Source: Cytobacillus dafuensis (lineage in GTDB: Bacteria > Bacillota > Bacilli > Bacillales > Cytobacillaceae). From it: a DNA stretch of 64,000 nt. A program made the translations under genes and the position numbers. The stretch spans positions 3,266,001 to 3,330,000 of the forward strand of contig NZ_CP042593.1 of assembly GCF_007995155.1 (NCBI RefSeq), given 5' to 3'. Below the pieces are notes generated by a model, which searched no databases, had not been told where the DNA came from, and saw only the letters and a list, made by a program, of their open reading frames with translations. Below, piece by piece: positions 39,781 through 48,738 of this stretch. Every line of letters starts with the position of its first letter. The stretch's first letter is position 1.

Positions 39781-41449
39781 GGGGTAGCGTCACATCGCCA
39801 TCAACCTTAGGGCGATAAGAGGTTATATGTGAGGATTATTCCTTTAAATTTCTACGACTGTATTAAAGATAGGCATAACAAATAAACCTATTAACTAGGC
39901 TTTTTAAAACATATTATGCAGCCTTGAAACTTTTTGACAACATATAATCATACACAACACCTAAGATATCAAAGACGGTTTTCTTTTCGTACCGGTGAGA
40001 TTTTCTTCCGTTTTTCTCTAAAAGGTAAAACAAACGCAGTAAAACTTTTAATAATTCATGGCTGCCCTTCTGTAGTCCCTCATAAAACAATAGATAATAA
40101 TTCTTTATCATATAGATGGATTTGTATTCACTTAACTCTTTCTTTTTCTTATCCAAGAGTAACTGACGCATTTTGAACATCGTCGATGAACAGAGTAAAA
40201 TACTAATGAGTTGCCCATATAAATGGCATTCTAAGCGTTCTTTCTTGATTTCTTTGCACTTGTCAATTTGAAAGAAAGATTTCCATGTTTTGAACAAAAT
40301 TTCAATTTGCCAGCGTAATGAATACAAGTCATGGATATGTTCCGTTGGAACATTTTCTGCAGGAAGATTCGTAATATACACATTGATCCCACTCAACCGT
40401 TTACTTCGTTCTTTATAGGTAATACCCTTCTTCTTTTCTTTTTTGGCTTGTTCCTTCAACCTTTTCTCTGTTTGTTCCTTTGTTAATCGATGAATAATAA
40501 CACGAGCTGGTAATTTTTGATACTGTCCAATGTATGCCTCTGAAATCTCCATGGTTTGACCAGGGTACAATTGATACATGAGTTCTTCCATATCTAACTG
40601 AATATAGAGTGTTCCTTTCTTCACGGTCCCATTTCGAAAATACTCTGGTTCATCATTCTTAAGGTAGATTCGAGAATTTAATATCAAACGTGAGACATAA
40701 TAAGCTTCTTTATCATGGATTTTCTGTAAGTCATGTAAGTCGAAATAGCCTAAATCTCTTATGTACAAATCTTTTGGTTGAATGGTTTGTAGGCTTGATG
40801 AACCAAAGATTTTATCATTTTCTCTTCCTTCTCCTACATAAACGTGTAGGAACTTTCCACTCAATAGATCATATTCCAATTGAATTTTAACTCCTGCCGT
40901 ATGGCTACTTCCACCTGAACCTTGATAATGTGAAGAAAACCTATCTGGAAGCTGAAATGTTGTAGAATCTAGAATCCGAATGCTCTTAAAGATTGTGGTA
41001 TATTGGTGAACTATTTCTTTTGTTAAATGAATTCTTTGAGCTAGAAGGTTAGCTAAAACTTGTTCAAGAAATTGTACTGCGGAAGCATTAAATCGTTGGT
41101 TAAGTCCTTCAGGACTAATAAGAACACCTGTAGATACTTCAAGACAGCTACATAATTGTGTGAGTGATGTACTTGCGACCTGTTGACTAAGCCATACACA
41201 TAAAGCAACTAACTCCTTTGCTTGATATTTACTCTTTCGCTGAACGAATCCTTTTTCTTTAGCTAGGTGTTCTAGAACATGAGGAGACATATGTCGTTGT
41301 AATTCTTCAGCAATCGGTTGAAGTTCGTCAGAATCGAAAAATCCATAAAAAAACGCCATCCTTTCCTATAATTCTACAGAAAGGATAACGTCTTTTTTGC
41401 TTTATGGATAGTGTAAAACCTTAGCTTGATAGCGATGTGGTGCTACCCC
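39781..41449 (-). mobile_element. IS231-like insertion sequence (IS4 family), complete
   Basis: 1669 bp. The left end ggggtagcgtcacatcgcca and the complement of the right end, ggggtagcaccacatcgcta, are imperfect terminal inverted repeats extending ~28 bp. They enclose one transposase gene. No convincing 10-12 bp target duplication flanks it (left ...taatttttat, right taataggaaa...), which suggests rearrangement after insertion. Confidence 0.88.
39914..41359 (-). CDS. IS4-family (IS231 group) transposase
   Basis: 481 residues, apparently intact. DDE catalytic residues: Asp in IRILDSTTF, Asp in LYIRDLGYFDL, and Glu in the YREK signature YSLRWQIEILFKTWK (Y-x2-R-x3-E-x6-K). N-terminal region EELQRHMSPHVLEHLAKEKGFVQRKSKY is the IS231-type start. 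Length is typical. Confidence 0.95.
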   Translation of the reverse strand: MAFFYGFFDSDELQPIAEELQRHMSPHVLEHLAKEKGFVQRKSKYQAKELVALCVWLSQQVASTSLTQLCSCLEVSTGVLISPEGLNQRFNASAVQFLEQVLANLLAQRIHLTKEIVHQYTTIFKSIRILDSTTFQLPDRFSSHYQGSGGSSHTAGVKIQLEYDLLSGKFLHVYVGEGRENDKIFGSSSLQTIQPKDLYIRDLGYFDLHDLQKIHDKEAYYVSRLILNSRIYLKNDEPEYFRNGTVKKGTLYIQLDMEELMYQLYPGQTMEISEAYIGQYQKLPARVIIHRLTKEQTEKRLKEQAKKEKKKGITYKERSKRLSGINVYITNLPAENVPTEHIHDLYSLRWQIEILFKTWKSFFQIDKCKEIKKERLECHLYGQLISILLCSSTMFKMRQLLLDKKKKELSEYKSIYMIKNYYLLFYEGLQKGSHELLKVLLRLFYLLEKNGRKSHRYEKKTVFDILGVVYDYMLSKSFKAA

Positions 41450-41492
41450 TAATAGGAAAAACGAAAAAACTTTTTTAGGGAAAAAATCAAGA

Positions 41493-42887
41493 TTACAACC
41501 AAATTTTTGCTAGTTGAGATACTCCTTTTATTATCTGTTCTTCACATAAATTACCCAATCCAAGTTGAATATGCGGATATTGTGGTATATATTTCGAGAA
41601 ATATTTTGAGCAAGGATAAACTGCAATTCCGTGTTCATATGCCTTTTCAATCAGCATTTTTTCACTCATTTTTGTTTTAACTTCAATAATAACGAAAATT
41701 CCGGAGCTACCACCTTTTATTTCAACATAATTCTTAAAGTGTTTTAGTAATTCCCTATTCAATAGATTCATTTTACGTTTATACAAAGCTTTCATCTTCC
41801 TTAAGTGTGAGTACCAATATCCTTCATTCATAAAGGTCGCCAGTGTTCTCTGATGAATAGATGAGGATGTTTGCTCAAGCAAAGGGAGTATCTTTTTATA
41901 TTCACTTACTAGCCTCCTAGGCAAAACCATATAACTGACACGGATAGAAGGTAGCAGTGCTTTTGAAAAAGTTCCTAAATAAACCACCCTATCATTAGAA
42001 TCTAAACTTTGAAGAGACGGTATAGGTTGATGGATGTATCGGAATTCACTATCGTAATCATCCTCAATAATATATCCTTCCACCCTTTTTGCCCATTGAA
42101 TTAACTTTAATCTTTCATTGACGGGGATAGTTACTCCATATGGAAAGTGGTGAGTAGGAGTGACATATAAAAGTCTAGAAGGCGACTTTAAAAGGCGATC
42201 GACTTGGATGCCTTGTTCTTTTACCGGGATCGGATCAATGATAAATGACTGAAGAGCAAATAGTTCCCTTGCCACATTATATCCAGGGTCTTCTACTGCC
42301 AAATAATGATAGTCTTGCTTTAGCAACAGCGACAAAAGTAATAACAAGTGTTGTGTGCTACTGCCAATAATAATCTGGTCAGCAGAAGTATTAACCCCTC
42401 TTGATTGAAACAAGTAATCTGCTAGTACCTTTCTTAATTTAATATCGCCTTGTTTTTCTCCGTATGAAAACATGCTAGAGTCTTTAACGATTTTGTTTGT
42501 AAGCATTCTCCATTTTTTCAAAGGGAAGTTCTCTTGATCTACTGTCCCAATCTTAAAGTCAATAGTTTTTATGTCAGTTTGATTTTTTTCATGATGCTGT
42601 TCTCTAATGGGTTCATAATTAAGTGTCTCATCCGATATAGTTGCCTCTACAAAAAATCCCTTTTTGTTCTCACTTCGAATATATCCTTCCGATTGCAATT
42701 GTTCATAGGCTACCTGAGTTGTGTTTCTGCTGACCTCTAATTGGAGAGCAAGTTGTCTTATCGATGGTAACTTTGTATTCCTTTCTAATTTACCAGATAA
42801 AATCTGAGTACGTATGTATTGATAAACTTGTTGGTACATAGGAGTGTTACTCTCTCGATTGATATTAAATATTAGTTCATTCATCAT
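41493..42887 (-). CDS. MocR/PdxR-type GntR regulator with aminotransferase domain
   Basis: 464 residues. N-terminal GntR winged helix (~10-75; PMYQQVYQYIRTQIL, LPSIRQLALQLEVSRNTTQVAYEQLQSEGYI) and a fold-type I aminotransferase-like domain (~110-460) with the PLP lysine in LGTFSKALLPSIR and the DDYDSEFRY motif. Such proteins use PLP as ligand or sensor, not catalysis. Divergent from the MFS transporter, which is the likely target; other MocR members control pdxST or aminotransferase and transport genes. Confidence 0.9.
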   Translation of the reverse strand: MMNELIFNINRESNTPMYQQVYQYIRTQILSGKLERNTKLPSIRQLALQLEVSRNTTQVAYEQLQSEGYIRSENKKGFFVEATISDETLNYEPIREQHHEKNQTDIKTIDFKIGTVDQENFPLKKWRMLTNKIVKDSSMFSYGEKQGDIKLRKVLADYLFQSRGVNTSADQIIIGSSTQHLLLLLSLLLKQDYHYLAVEDPGYNVARELFALQSFIIDPIPVKEQGIQVDRLLKSPSRLLYVTPTHHFPYGVTIPVNERLKLIQWAKRVEGYIIEDDYDSEFRYIHQPIPSLQSLDSNDRVVYLGTFSKALLPSIRVSYMVLPRRLVSEYKKILPLLEQTSSSIHQRTLATFMNEGYWYSHLRKMKALYKRKMNLLNRELLKHFKNYVEIKGGSSGIFVIIEVKTKMSEKMLIEKAYEHGIAVYPCSKYFSKYIPQYPHIQLGLGNLCEEQIIKGVSQLAKIWL

Positions 42888-42915
42888 TGAAACACCTCAT
42901 CTGTCATTTGTTTTT

Positions 42916-42945
42916 ATTGTAAACTGCACCTTTTGTAAATGACAA
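42916..42945 (-). promoter_or_regulatory. Sigma-A-like promoter of the MocR-type regulator gene
   Basis: Minus strand TTGTCA (42945-42940), 18-bp spacer, TACAAT (42921-42916). An inverted repeat, tgtcattt...aaatgaca (42902-42909 / 42936-42943), overlaps it and could be an operator. Confidence 0.55.
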
Positions 42946-43074
42946 AGAAATTTAATATTAAGTATGAGTACGCAAATAAAATAGCATTAAAACAACGCAG
43001 GCATGGGTTTTAATGTTTGTCTGGTGAGAAAGACAAAAACGTAGGAATTTAATATTATATGGGAGGTGGAAATA

Positions 43075-44283
43075 TTGGATAAACCCCGATTATGGACAAG
43101 GGATTTTATCAGTATTGCCATTACTAATTTTCTCGTGTTTACAACATTTTTTTATTTATTGGTTACACTGCCGATATATGCTTTACAAGAATTGCATGGT
43201 GCCGAATCTGAAGCAGGACTTATTACTACAGTTTTTTTGGTTGCATCCATCCTAACACGCCCATTTGCAGGTAAATGGATCGAAAAGGCAGGAAAGTATA
43301 TCGTTTTTATAAGTTCCCTCATTGTTCTTTTCGCAGCTTCAATTTTGTATTTTATTCCACAATCTCTGATTGGCTTACTAATTCTTCGCTTTTTTCATGG
43401 AATTGGCTTTGGAATGGCCACAACGGCCACTGGAGCAATTGTGGCAGATCTCATCCCGGAATCCCGCAAAGGAGAAGGAATGGGGTACTATGGACTAACG
43501 CTAAATCTTGCTATGGCTATTGGTCCCTTTTTGGGTTTGACTGTTATGCAACAAACAGGGACAAATGTAATATTTATCATAAATGCATTATGTGCTCTCT
43601 TTGCACTCGTTGCAGGATTATTTGTTAGATTACCTAAGAAAGCTTTTATGCCAGAACGGGTAATTGAACGAAAAACAAGTATGAAAATTGGGAATTATTT
43701 GGAAACTTCTGCTATTCCTGTATCGTTGGTTTCAGCTTTCTTAGGATTGATTTATTCGGGAATTATTTCCTTTGTATCCATATATGCTAAAGAACAAAAA
43801 TTAGTGGAAGCTGCTGGTTATTTCTTTGTTGTGTACGCAGTGGTCCTTTTAATTTCCCGACCTTTTACTGGAAAATGGTTTGATTTATTTGGGGCAAATA
43901 TTATAATTTATCCCGCTATTTTATGCTTTGCAGTCGGTACATTCTTATTGAGTGTATCGAATACGTCATTGTTATTTCTTGCATCAGCAGCCCTTATTGG
44001 CGTGGGATGGGGAACCGTGTTTCCCAGTTTTCAAACCATTGCCATTCAAGTAGCACCTCCTAAAAAGAGGGCATTGGCTACGGCTACATTCCTTTCTATA
44101 TATGATTTTGGGTTCGGCATTGGATCATTTATCTTTGGTATTGCCGCAACTAAAATTGATTATGGATCATTATATTTTTATTGTTCATTCCTTATAATAA
44201 TCGGAAGTGGTGTTTATTATTTACTACATGGCAGAATATCTTCACGTTCTATTGTGAAAAAGGTAAAGAGAGAGATTTCTTAG
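43075..44283 (+). CDS. MFS transporter (drug/metabolite efflux type)
   Basis: 402 residues from the TTG behind gggaggtgg (an in-frame GTG 3 codons upstream lies inside the SD). About 12 transmembrane helices. Signature A-like loop between TM2 and TM3: RPFAGKWIEKAGKY; related SRPFTGKWFDLFG in the second half. Resembles B. subtilis YwoG-type exporters; substrate unknown. Divergent from the MocR-type regulator. Confidence 0.88.
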   Translation: MDKPRLWTRDFISIAITNFLVFTTFFYLLVTLPIYALQELHGAESEAGLITTVFLVASILTRPFAGKWIEKAGKYIVFISSLIVLFAASILYFIPQSLIGLLILRFFHGIGFGMATTATGAIVADLIPESRKGEGMGYYGLTLNLAMAIGPFLGLTVMQQTGTNVIFIINALCALFALVAGLFVRLPKKAFMPERVIERKTSMKIGNYLETSAIPVSLVSAFLGLIYSGIISFVSIYAKEQKLVEAAGYFFVVYAVVLLISRPFTGKWFDLFGANIIIYPAILCFAVGTFLLSVSNTSLLFLASAALIGVGWGTVFPSFQTIAIQVAPPKKRALATATFLSIYDFGFGIGSFIFGIAATKIDYGSLYFYCSFLIIIGSGVYYLLHGRISSRSIVKKVKREIS

Positions 44284-44289
44284 GGCGCA

Positions 44290-44409
44290 ATGATTCGTGA
44301 ATATGTTGCGTTTGTTGTTATGCAGAAGAAACAGCAAAAAGAATATGAGCGTTTTCACGATATTGCCGTGTATAGTTTACTAGCTTCAGACTGGAAGGAG
44401 ATTCGATGA
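44290..44409 (+). CDS. Small ORF after the MFS gene, unknown
   Basis: 39 codons (MIREYVAFVVMQKKQQKEYERFHD...), starting 6 nt after the MFS stop and overlapping the ATG of the following acetyltransferase fragment by 4 nt. No clear ribosome binding site. It could be the remnant of a longer gene; I do not recognise it. Confidence 0.3.
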   Translation: MIREYVAFVVMQKKQQKEYERFHDIAVYSLLASDWKEIR

Positions 44410-44624
44410 ATAATACTATTTTTATTACACCATATGAAAGTAAGTATCAATCGGAAGTGGTGGATTTAATTGTTCATATTCAGCAAAAGGAATATAATTT
44501 GCCAATTACAAAGGAAGAGCAGCCAGATTTACTAGAGATTGAGGGAATAAAAAGAACTTCTTACATTATTGCTGGGGATTTAGTTGATAGTTATTACATG
44601 TCTAAGATTTTGAAATGTACCTAA
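44406..44624 (+). pseudogene. Truncated GNAT-type acetyltransferase
   Basis: The first ~47 codons (MNNTIFITPYESKYQSEVVDLIVH...) look like the start of a GNAT acetyltransferase, preceded by ggaag. From about 44547 the frame runs into sequence resembling an IS231 end (ctaagattttgaaatgtacctaaag) and stops at 44624, so the acetyl-CoA-binding part is missing. Truncated by the adjoining IS remnant. Confidence 0.6.
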
Positions 44625-44990
44625 AGTAAAAAAACGCTATTCTTTCTGTAGAATCATAGGAAAGGATGGCGTTTTTAATATGAACTTATCGATTTCTGAT
44701 GAACTAGAATTGTTTTCTAAAGAGTTACAACGATATATGTCACAGGATGCTTTAGAACAATTAGCTAAAAATGTAGGATTTGTTAAACGAAAAAGTAAAT
44801 ACCGCGCACAAGATTTAGTGGCCCTATGTACGGGCATGGGGCTGCACCCCACATCCATCAACTTAAGAAATTGATTGTTCCCCAAAACGAAAAAAATGAT
44901 CTGAATTCTCATAAATAACTGTAAAAGGTAAAAATTTCGTTATGGGGGTGTCACAAAATCTTAGCTTGATGGGCATGGGGTAGCGTCAGG
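44572..44990 (+). mobile_element. Decayed IS231-like remnants
   Basis: Region 44600-44680 aligns with the 5' flank of the intact transposase (acgctattctttctgtagaat and aggaaaggatggcgttttt have counterparts around 41370). After a truncated transposase start, an inward-facing IS end appears (ggggctgcaccccacatcca then tcaacttaag, 44838-44866). An opposite end (cttagcttgatgggcatgggg) follows at 44960-44980, enclosing only ~145 bp: an internally deleted element. Confidence 0.65.
44680..44839 (+). pseudogene. IS231-type transposase, 5' fragment
   Basis: Encodes MNLSISDELELFSKELQRY... through AQDLVALCTGMG, matching the N-terminal ~53 residues of IS231 transposases (compare KELVALCVWLSQ in the intact copy). 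It is cut off by the IS-end sequence at ~44838. Confidence 0.85.
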
Positions 44991-45025
44991 AAAATTACGA
45001 TTTCTTGAGGCAACCCATAAAAGGT

Positions 45026-45469
45026 TTATTGATCGGTTATATCGACAACGCCATATTTGTTTTTCAGCTCTACAATCCCTTCCTTACAAACCCCATATGA
45101 GAGCCATGAGCAGCCTTTACATAAATAATCTAAATCCTCCATTACTACCTTTTGGGCTGTTAAGGACACTAAAAAAGATTTCTGATAACTTTTATTTTTT
45201 TCAAGTCCGAGATGACGGATGGTTTTTTCGTCCATTGATAAGACATGCTCATTAGAGCCTTCATTTGCTTCACATTCCGTCTTTCCTTGATGTGGGCATG
45301 TAAAGCAAGCATCGTCAAAAGTAGCAACTACTTTAATTGAAAAATCCTTCTGTCCATCTCGAACATCATTTACGATCTCATACATTTTCTCAACAAATTT
45401 TGTACTGTAGCCCATTCCTCGAAATCCATGGATGCAAAGAAGGTGATGACCACGTAATACTTTATCCAT
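45026..45469 (-). CDS. DUF1284 cysteine-rich protein
   Basis: 147 residues. Begins with the family hallmark LRGHHLLCIHGFRGMGYS. Clustered cysteines: CFTCPHQGKTEC around residue 54 and LCKGCSWLSYGVC near residue 120, suggesting a metal or Fe-S site (inferred in the family, not proven). Lies in the accessory island next to the YhgE-like gene. Function unknown. Confidence 0.8.
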   Translation of the reverse strand: MDKVLRGHHLLCIHGFRGMGYSTKFVEKMYEIVNDVRDGQKDFSIKVVATFDDACFTCPHQGKTECEANEGSNEHVLSMDEKTIRHLGLEKNKSYQKSFLVSLTAQKVVMEDLDYLCKGCSWLSYGVCKEGIVELKNKYGVVDITDQ

Positions 45470-45540
45470 TTAATCACTTCCTAAAAAGATTATATATCAA
45501 ACTTCGTGAACATTCGAAAAAAATCTTTTAGGAAATTAGT

Positions 45541-47685
45541 TTAATGAATCAACGAACTCTCTTTTATTTTTAATTTGAATTTTTCAGTTAAGCGGTTAGC
45601 TGGCTTCTTCAAAAATAGTCCAAGCAAAATCGTTAGTATACCGAATAGACTGAGGATAATAGCATCCCTAATAACGATATCCCAGATGATTCCACCTACC
45701 GCCTCCCTCATCATACTGATAGCATATGTAAAGGGAAGAAACGGATTAATTACTTGAAAAAACTTTGGGACAACTTGAATCGGAAAGGTTCCTCCCGATC
45801 CAGAGATTTGCAATACTAATAAAACAATCCCTAACGCTTTTCCTACATTCCCTAATAAAAAAACAAGAGTGAACACCATTAGCATAAAAATCCCACCCAT
45901 AAATAAAGCAAACAGCACAAACCAGAGCTTATCAACAACAAATGTCTTTAATAAAAAAATATCCCCCAGTGTAACAATTAACGCTTGAAGAAGAGCAATT
46001 GTCAAAAAGATTAAAAACTTTCCAAAATAGAAGTGTATAATGCTGCCGTTTGTCGTCGTATCGATTGATAAAAGGGACACTAATAACATTGCTCCTACCC
46101 ATAGCGAAAGAGTGGTGAAAAAAGGCGACATTGCTGATCCATAATTAGGAATCGGAAATAACTTATGCTCTTTCAGCAGGACTGGCTCAGCAAAGAAATC
46201 ACTTTCCTTTTTTATATCATTTCTTAATAAATCAATAATTTCCTTTATATTTGCATTTGCTTCAAAGGCTCTAATTCTCTGAGTAATTTCTTTTAGTTTC
46301 CGCTCTATTTCTGGTAAATCCTCTTTAAATTTTTGAAGCTCTTTCGTTCCGATTATTATTCCTTTTTGTGCTTCTCCTAATATACTTTCTACATCTGGTA
46401 AGCTCTGTTTTGCTCCTTTTAAAGCTGCCGTTGTATTTTCGATTAAACTCTTTGTTTTCTGAAGTTGATTATCGATATTCGGAACTGTTTGATTATCAAA
46501 ATTATCTAGTACTTTTTTTAGTAGCTCAGAAGTGCTTTCGGAAAATTGATTGATTTGATTTGTTATTTTGCTCGTAAGCGGCTCCCCATTTTCAATTAAG
46601 TTAATTGTATTTTTTAAAAGTACTTGCGCCGACGTAAAATTTTTCTTTACCTCTTGCAGCCTATTTAGCTCTAAATCAAATGAGGAACTAGAGGATAATT
46701 TAGTTAAATGTTCAAAAAAACTTATCATATCATCAATGACTTCTACACTCTTTTCAAGCCTTATACTATGTCGTTGTAAGAAATTAATTTTTTCCTCAGT
46801 AGGTATTTGATTGTCCAATAAGAAGTCGGTAAGCTGATTTGTTGAATCTGCTGTTTGCTTTAAAATGACGAGATTTTCTTTTATAAATGGTGCTGAGTTA
46901 TTTATTAGTAAGGTAGCTTTATTTAAATAGCCAGTGAAATTCTCCGCAAGCTGTACCCCTTCATCGGAAAGCACTGCAATGCGCTTTACTTCTTCTTGTG
47001 CGGTACTAATAACTTGCTTCGCCTTCTCTACATCATCTAGCACTTTATTGGTTGTATCCCGAATAGTGGGAAGTTGTTTCTCCAATTCAAAAATCAAATG
47101 CTTTACTCTTTCAATCGTTGGTAAATCTCTTTCAAGTTCAATCCCAATCTCATTAAAAACTTTAAAGATAGCACCATTTGCCGTTTTAACAAAGTTTTTA
47201 CTAATTTGCTCAACCAAACCCGTAGCACCTTTTGAGGTAATTTTAGGAGCAACAGCATTTATTTTTTCATTTACATAATAAGAAAGCGTAGGTTTTTCTG
47301 GATCATCCGTCAATACTGTCGTAATTTTTTCAGAGAAATTCTCTGGAACCGTTATACTTGCGTAATATTTACCTCGTTCAACACCCTTAATGGCTTCCTT
47401 TTCATCAACAAACACCCAATTGAAGTTTTCATCTGTTTTCAAGGAGGAAACCAATTCGTCCCCTACATTAATTTTACTTCCTCTTATGTTTGCCCCTTTA
47501 TCCTTATTTGAAACAGCAATCGAGATGTCACTTGTATGACCATATGGATCCCAAGAAGCTTCAATATTAAACCAAGCATATAAAGAAGGTAGGAGTGTTA
47601 ATCCTGCAATTAAAATAAAAACAGCCCAATTTTGATAAATATTTTTCAAATCTGTTCTATAAATCCCGAAAATGGTTTTCATCAT
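45541..47685 (-). CDS. yhgE: YhgE/Pip family membrane protein
   Basis: 714 residues. One N-terminal membrane helix (~18-38, WAVFILIAGLTLLPSLYAWF), a large extracellular region (~45-520) with long coiled coils (e.g. TKSLIENTTAALKGAKQSL), and a C-terminal ABC-2-like membrane domain with ~5 helices (~525-700). The family includes the lactococcal phage infection protein Pip and B. subtilis YhgE; related proteins are also secretion accessories. Location in an IS-rich island suggests accessory status. Exact role unknown. Confidence 0.88.
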   Translation of the reverse strand: MMKTIFGIYRTDLKNIYQNWAVFILIAGLTLLPSLYAWFNIEASWDPYGHTSDISIAVSNKDKGANIRGSKINVGDELVSSLKTDENFNWVFVDEKEAIKGVERGKYYASITVPENFSEKITTVLTDDPEKPTLSYYVNEKINAVAPKITSKGATGLVEQISKNFVKTANGAIFKVFNEIGIELERDLPTIERVKHLIFELEKQLPTIRDTTNKVLDDVEKAKQVISTAQEEVKRIAVLSDEGVQLAENFTGYLNKATLLINNSAPFIKENLVILKQTADSTNQLTDFLLDNQIPTEEKINFLQRHSIRLEKSVEVIDDMISFFEHLTKLSSSSSFDLELNRLQEVKKNFTSAQVLLKNTINLIENGEPLTSKITNQINQFSESTSELLKKVLDNFDNQTVPNIDNQLQKTKSLIENTTAALKGAKQSLPDVESILGEAQKGIIIGTKELQKFKEDLPEIERKLKEITQRIRAFEANANIKEIIDLLRNDIKKESDFFAEPVLLKEHKLFPIPNYGSAMSPFFTTLSLWVGAMLLVSLLSIDTTTNGSIIHFYFGKFLIFLTIALLQALIVTLGDIFLLKTFVVDKLWFVLFALFMGGIFMLMVFTLVFLLGNVGKALGIVLLVLQISGSGGTFPIQVVPKFFQVINPFLPFTYAISMMREAVGGIIWDIVIRDAIILSLFGILTILLGLFLKKPANRLTEKFKLKIKESSLIH

Positions 47686-47820
47686 TTCGTCCCCAATTTT
47701 TTAAAGTTGTCATTAGTATTATTTAAAAACTTGGGTTCATACATCATCTTGAGTTTTTAACGGGCATTTTCAGAGGAAGCGAAACACCAATCTTTGTACA
47801 AATCGTGAAATAATGTAGAA

Positions 47821-47922
47821 ACGTTAAATTTTCAAAATGAAACAGGTAAAAATAATGATAAAACCTTTGGTACAGATTGTTTGGATACCTTACGTCCGGA
47901 GATTTATGAATTCGAGTTTTAG
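47821..47922 (+). pseudogene. IS231-type transposase internal fragment
   Basis: Plus-strand translation [17 protein letters not shown] followed by TDCLDTLRP matches the segment around FLHVYVGEGRENDKIFG of the intact transposase and is closer still to classical IS231 sequences. It stops at 47920. Only ~30 codons are left. The remainder of the 464-bp yhgE-efp gap (47686-47820, 47923-48046) holds nothing I recognise. Confidence 0.75.
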
Positions 47923-48046
47923 GATACTTTTCATTTCGGAATGGGACAGTACAAAAGCAATCTTTATATTTTACTTAACCTTGGGACGTACTAAAAAACA
48001 TTGATATACAAGACTTCTTATCCTTAACGTTGTAAAATCACAAAAT

Positions 48047-48060
48047 CCTGACACTACCCT
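48047..48060. repeat. IS-end-like inverted repeat, right
   Basis: Its complement, agggtagtgtcagg, matches ggggtagcgtcagg at 44977-44990 in 12 of 14 positions. It lies 6 bp before the right copy of the 39-bp direct repeat. Confidence 0.6.
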
Positions 48061-48066
48061 ATACAA

Positions 48067-48105
48067 AAGCCAAGTTTCAGCAGAGTTTGAATTTCATTCT
48101 TAAAA
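48067..48105. repeat. 39-bp direct repeat, right copy (island boundary)
   Basis: Exact copy of 39383-39421, the 3' end of the SIMPL gene with its stop codon, cut off from the gene by 8.6 kb. The perfect terminator hairpin follows after 5 bp. Confidence 0.9.
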
Positions 48106-48110
48106 TAAAA

Positions 48111-48138
48111 ACTCCCGAAAGTATGTACTTTCGGGAGT
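48111..48138. terminator. Bidirectional terminator after efp (ancestral SIMPL/efp terminator)
   Basis: actcccgaaagta-tg-tactttcgggagt, a perfect 13-bp stem with T-rich flanks on both strands. It ends the efp transcript. Confidence 0.9.
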
Positions 48139-48149
48139 TTTTGTAATCC

Positions 48150-48707
48150 TTATGCACGAGATACGTATGTACCTTCATCCGTATTAATGATAAGCTTATC
48201 ACCTTGGTTAATGAAAAATGGTACCTGAACGGTAAGGCCAGTTTCAAGCTTAGCAGGTTTTGAACCACCTGAAGCTGTATCCCCTTTAATCCCTGGTTCA
48301 GTTTCAATAACTTCCAATTCTACAGATTTAGGAAGCTCAACTCCAAGTGTTTCAGTATTATACATCATGATTTGGACTTCCATGTTTTCTTTTAAAAACT
48401 TCAGCTCATATTCAATAGTTGCTGTTGGTAATTCAATCTGTTCATAAGATTCATTATCCATGAAAACATGCTGATCGCCATTTGCATATAGATATTGCAT
48501 TTTTCTATTATCAATTTGCGCTTTTGCAACTTTCTCACCAGCACGGAAAGTTTTTTCTTGTACCGCACCGTTACGAAGATTACGCAGTTTTGAACGTACG
48601 AAAGCAGCTCCCTTTCCTGGTTTAACATGTTGGAAATCCATTACACGCCAAATGCCATTATCTACTTCAATTGTTAATCCGGTACGAAAATCATTAACTG
48701 AAATCAT
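48150..48707 (-). CDS. efp: Translation elongation factor P
   Basis: 185 residues, three beta-barrel domains. Relieves ribosome stalling at polyproline. The loop lysine that is post-translationally modified in B. subtilis is present as Lys32 ([14 protein letters not shown]). The C-terminal IEVDTDTGEYL-like signature reads [17 protein letters not shown] after aggagga. Confidence 0.97.
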   Translation of the reverse strand: MISVNDFRTGLTIEVDNGIWRVMDFQHVKPGKGAAFVRSKLRNLRNGAVQEKTFRAGEKVAKAQIDNRKMQYLYANGDQHVFMDNESYEQIELPTATIEYELKFLKENMEVQIMMYNTETLGVELPKSVELEVIETEPGIKGDTASGGSKPAKLETGLTVQVPFFINQGDKLIINTDEGTYVSRA

Positions 48708-48738
48708 TTTAAATCCTCCTAAATATTGTCTAGCCCAT

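Noticed and set aside
39769..41460. Target site duplication around the IS231-like element
   Set aside because: Only taat is shared between the two flanks; too short to count as the 10-12 bp expected.
44637..44912. 91-codon minus-strand frame
   Set aside because: Antisense to the truncated IS231 transposase fragment.
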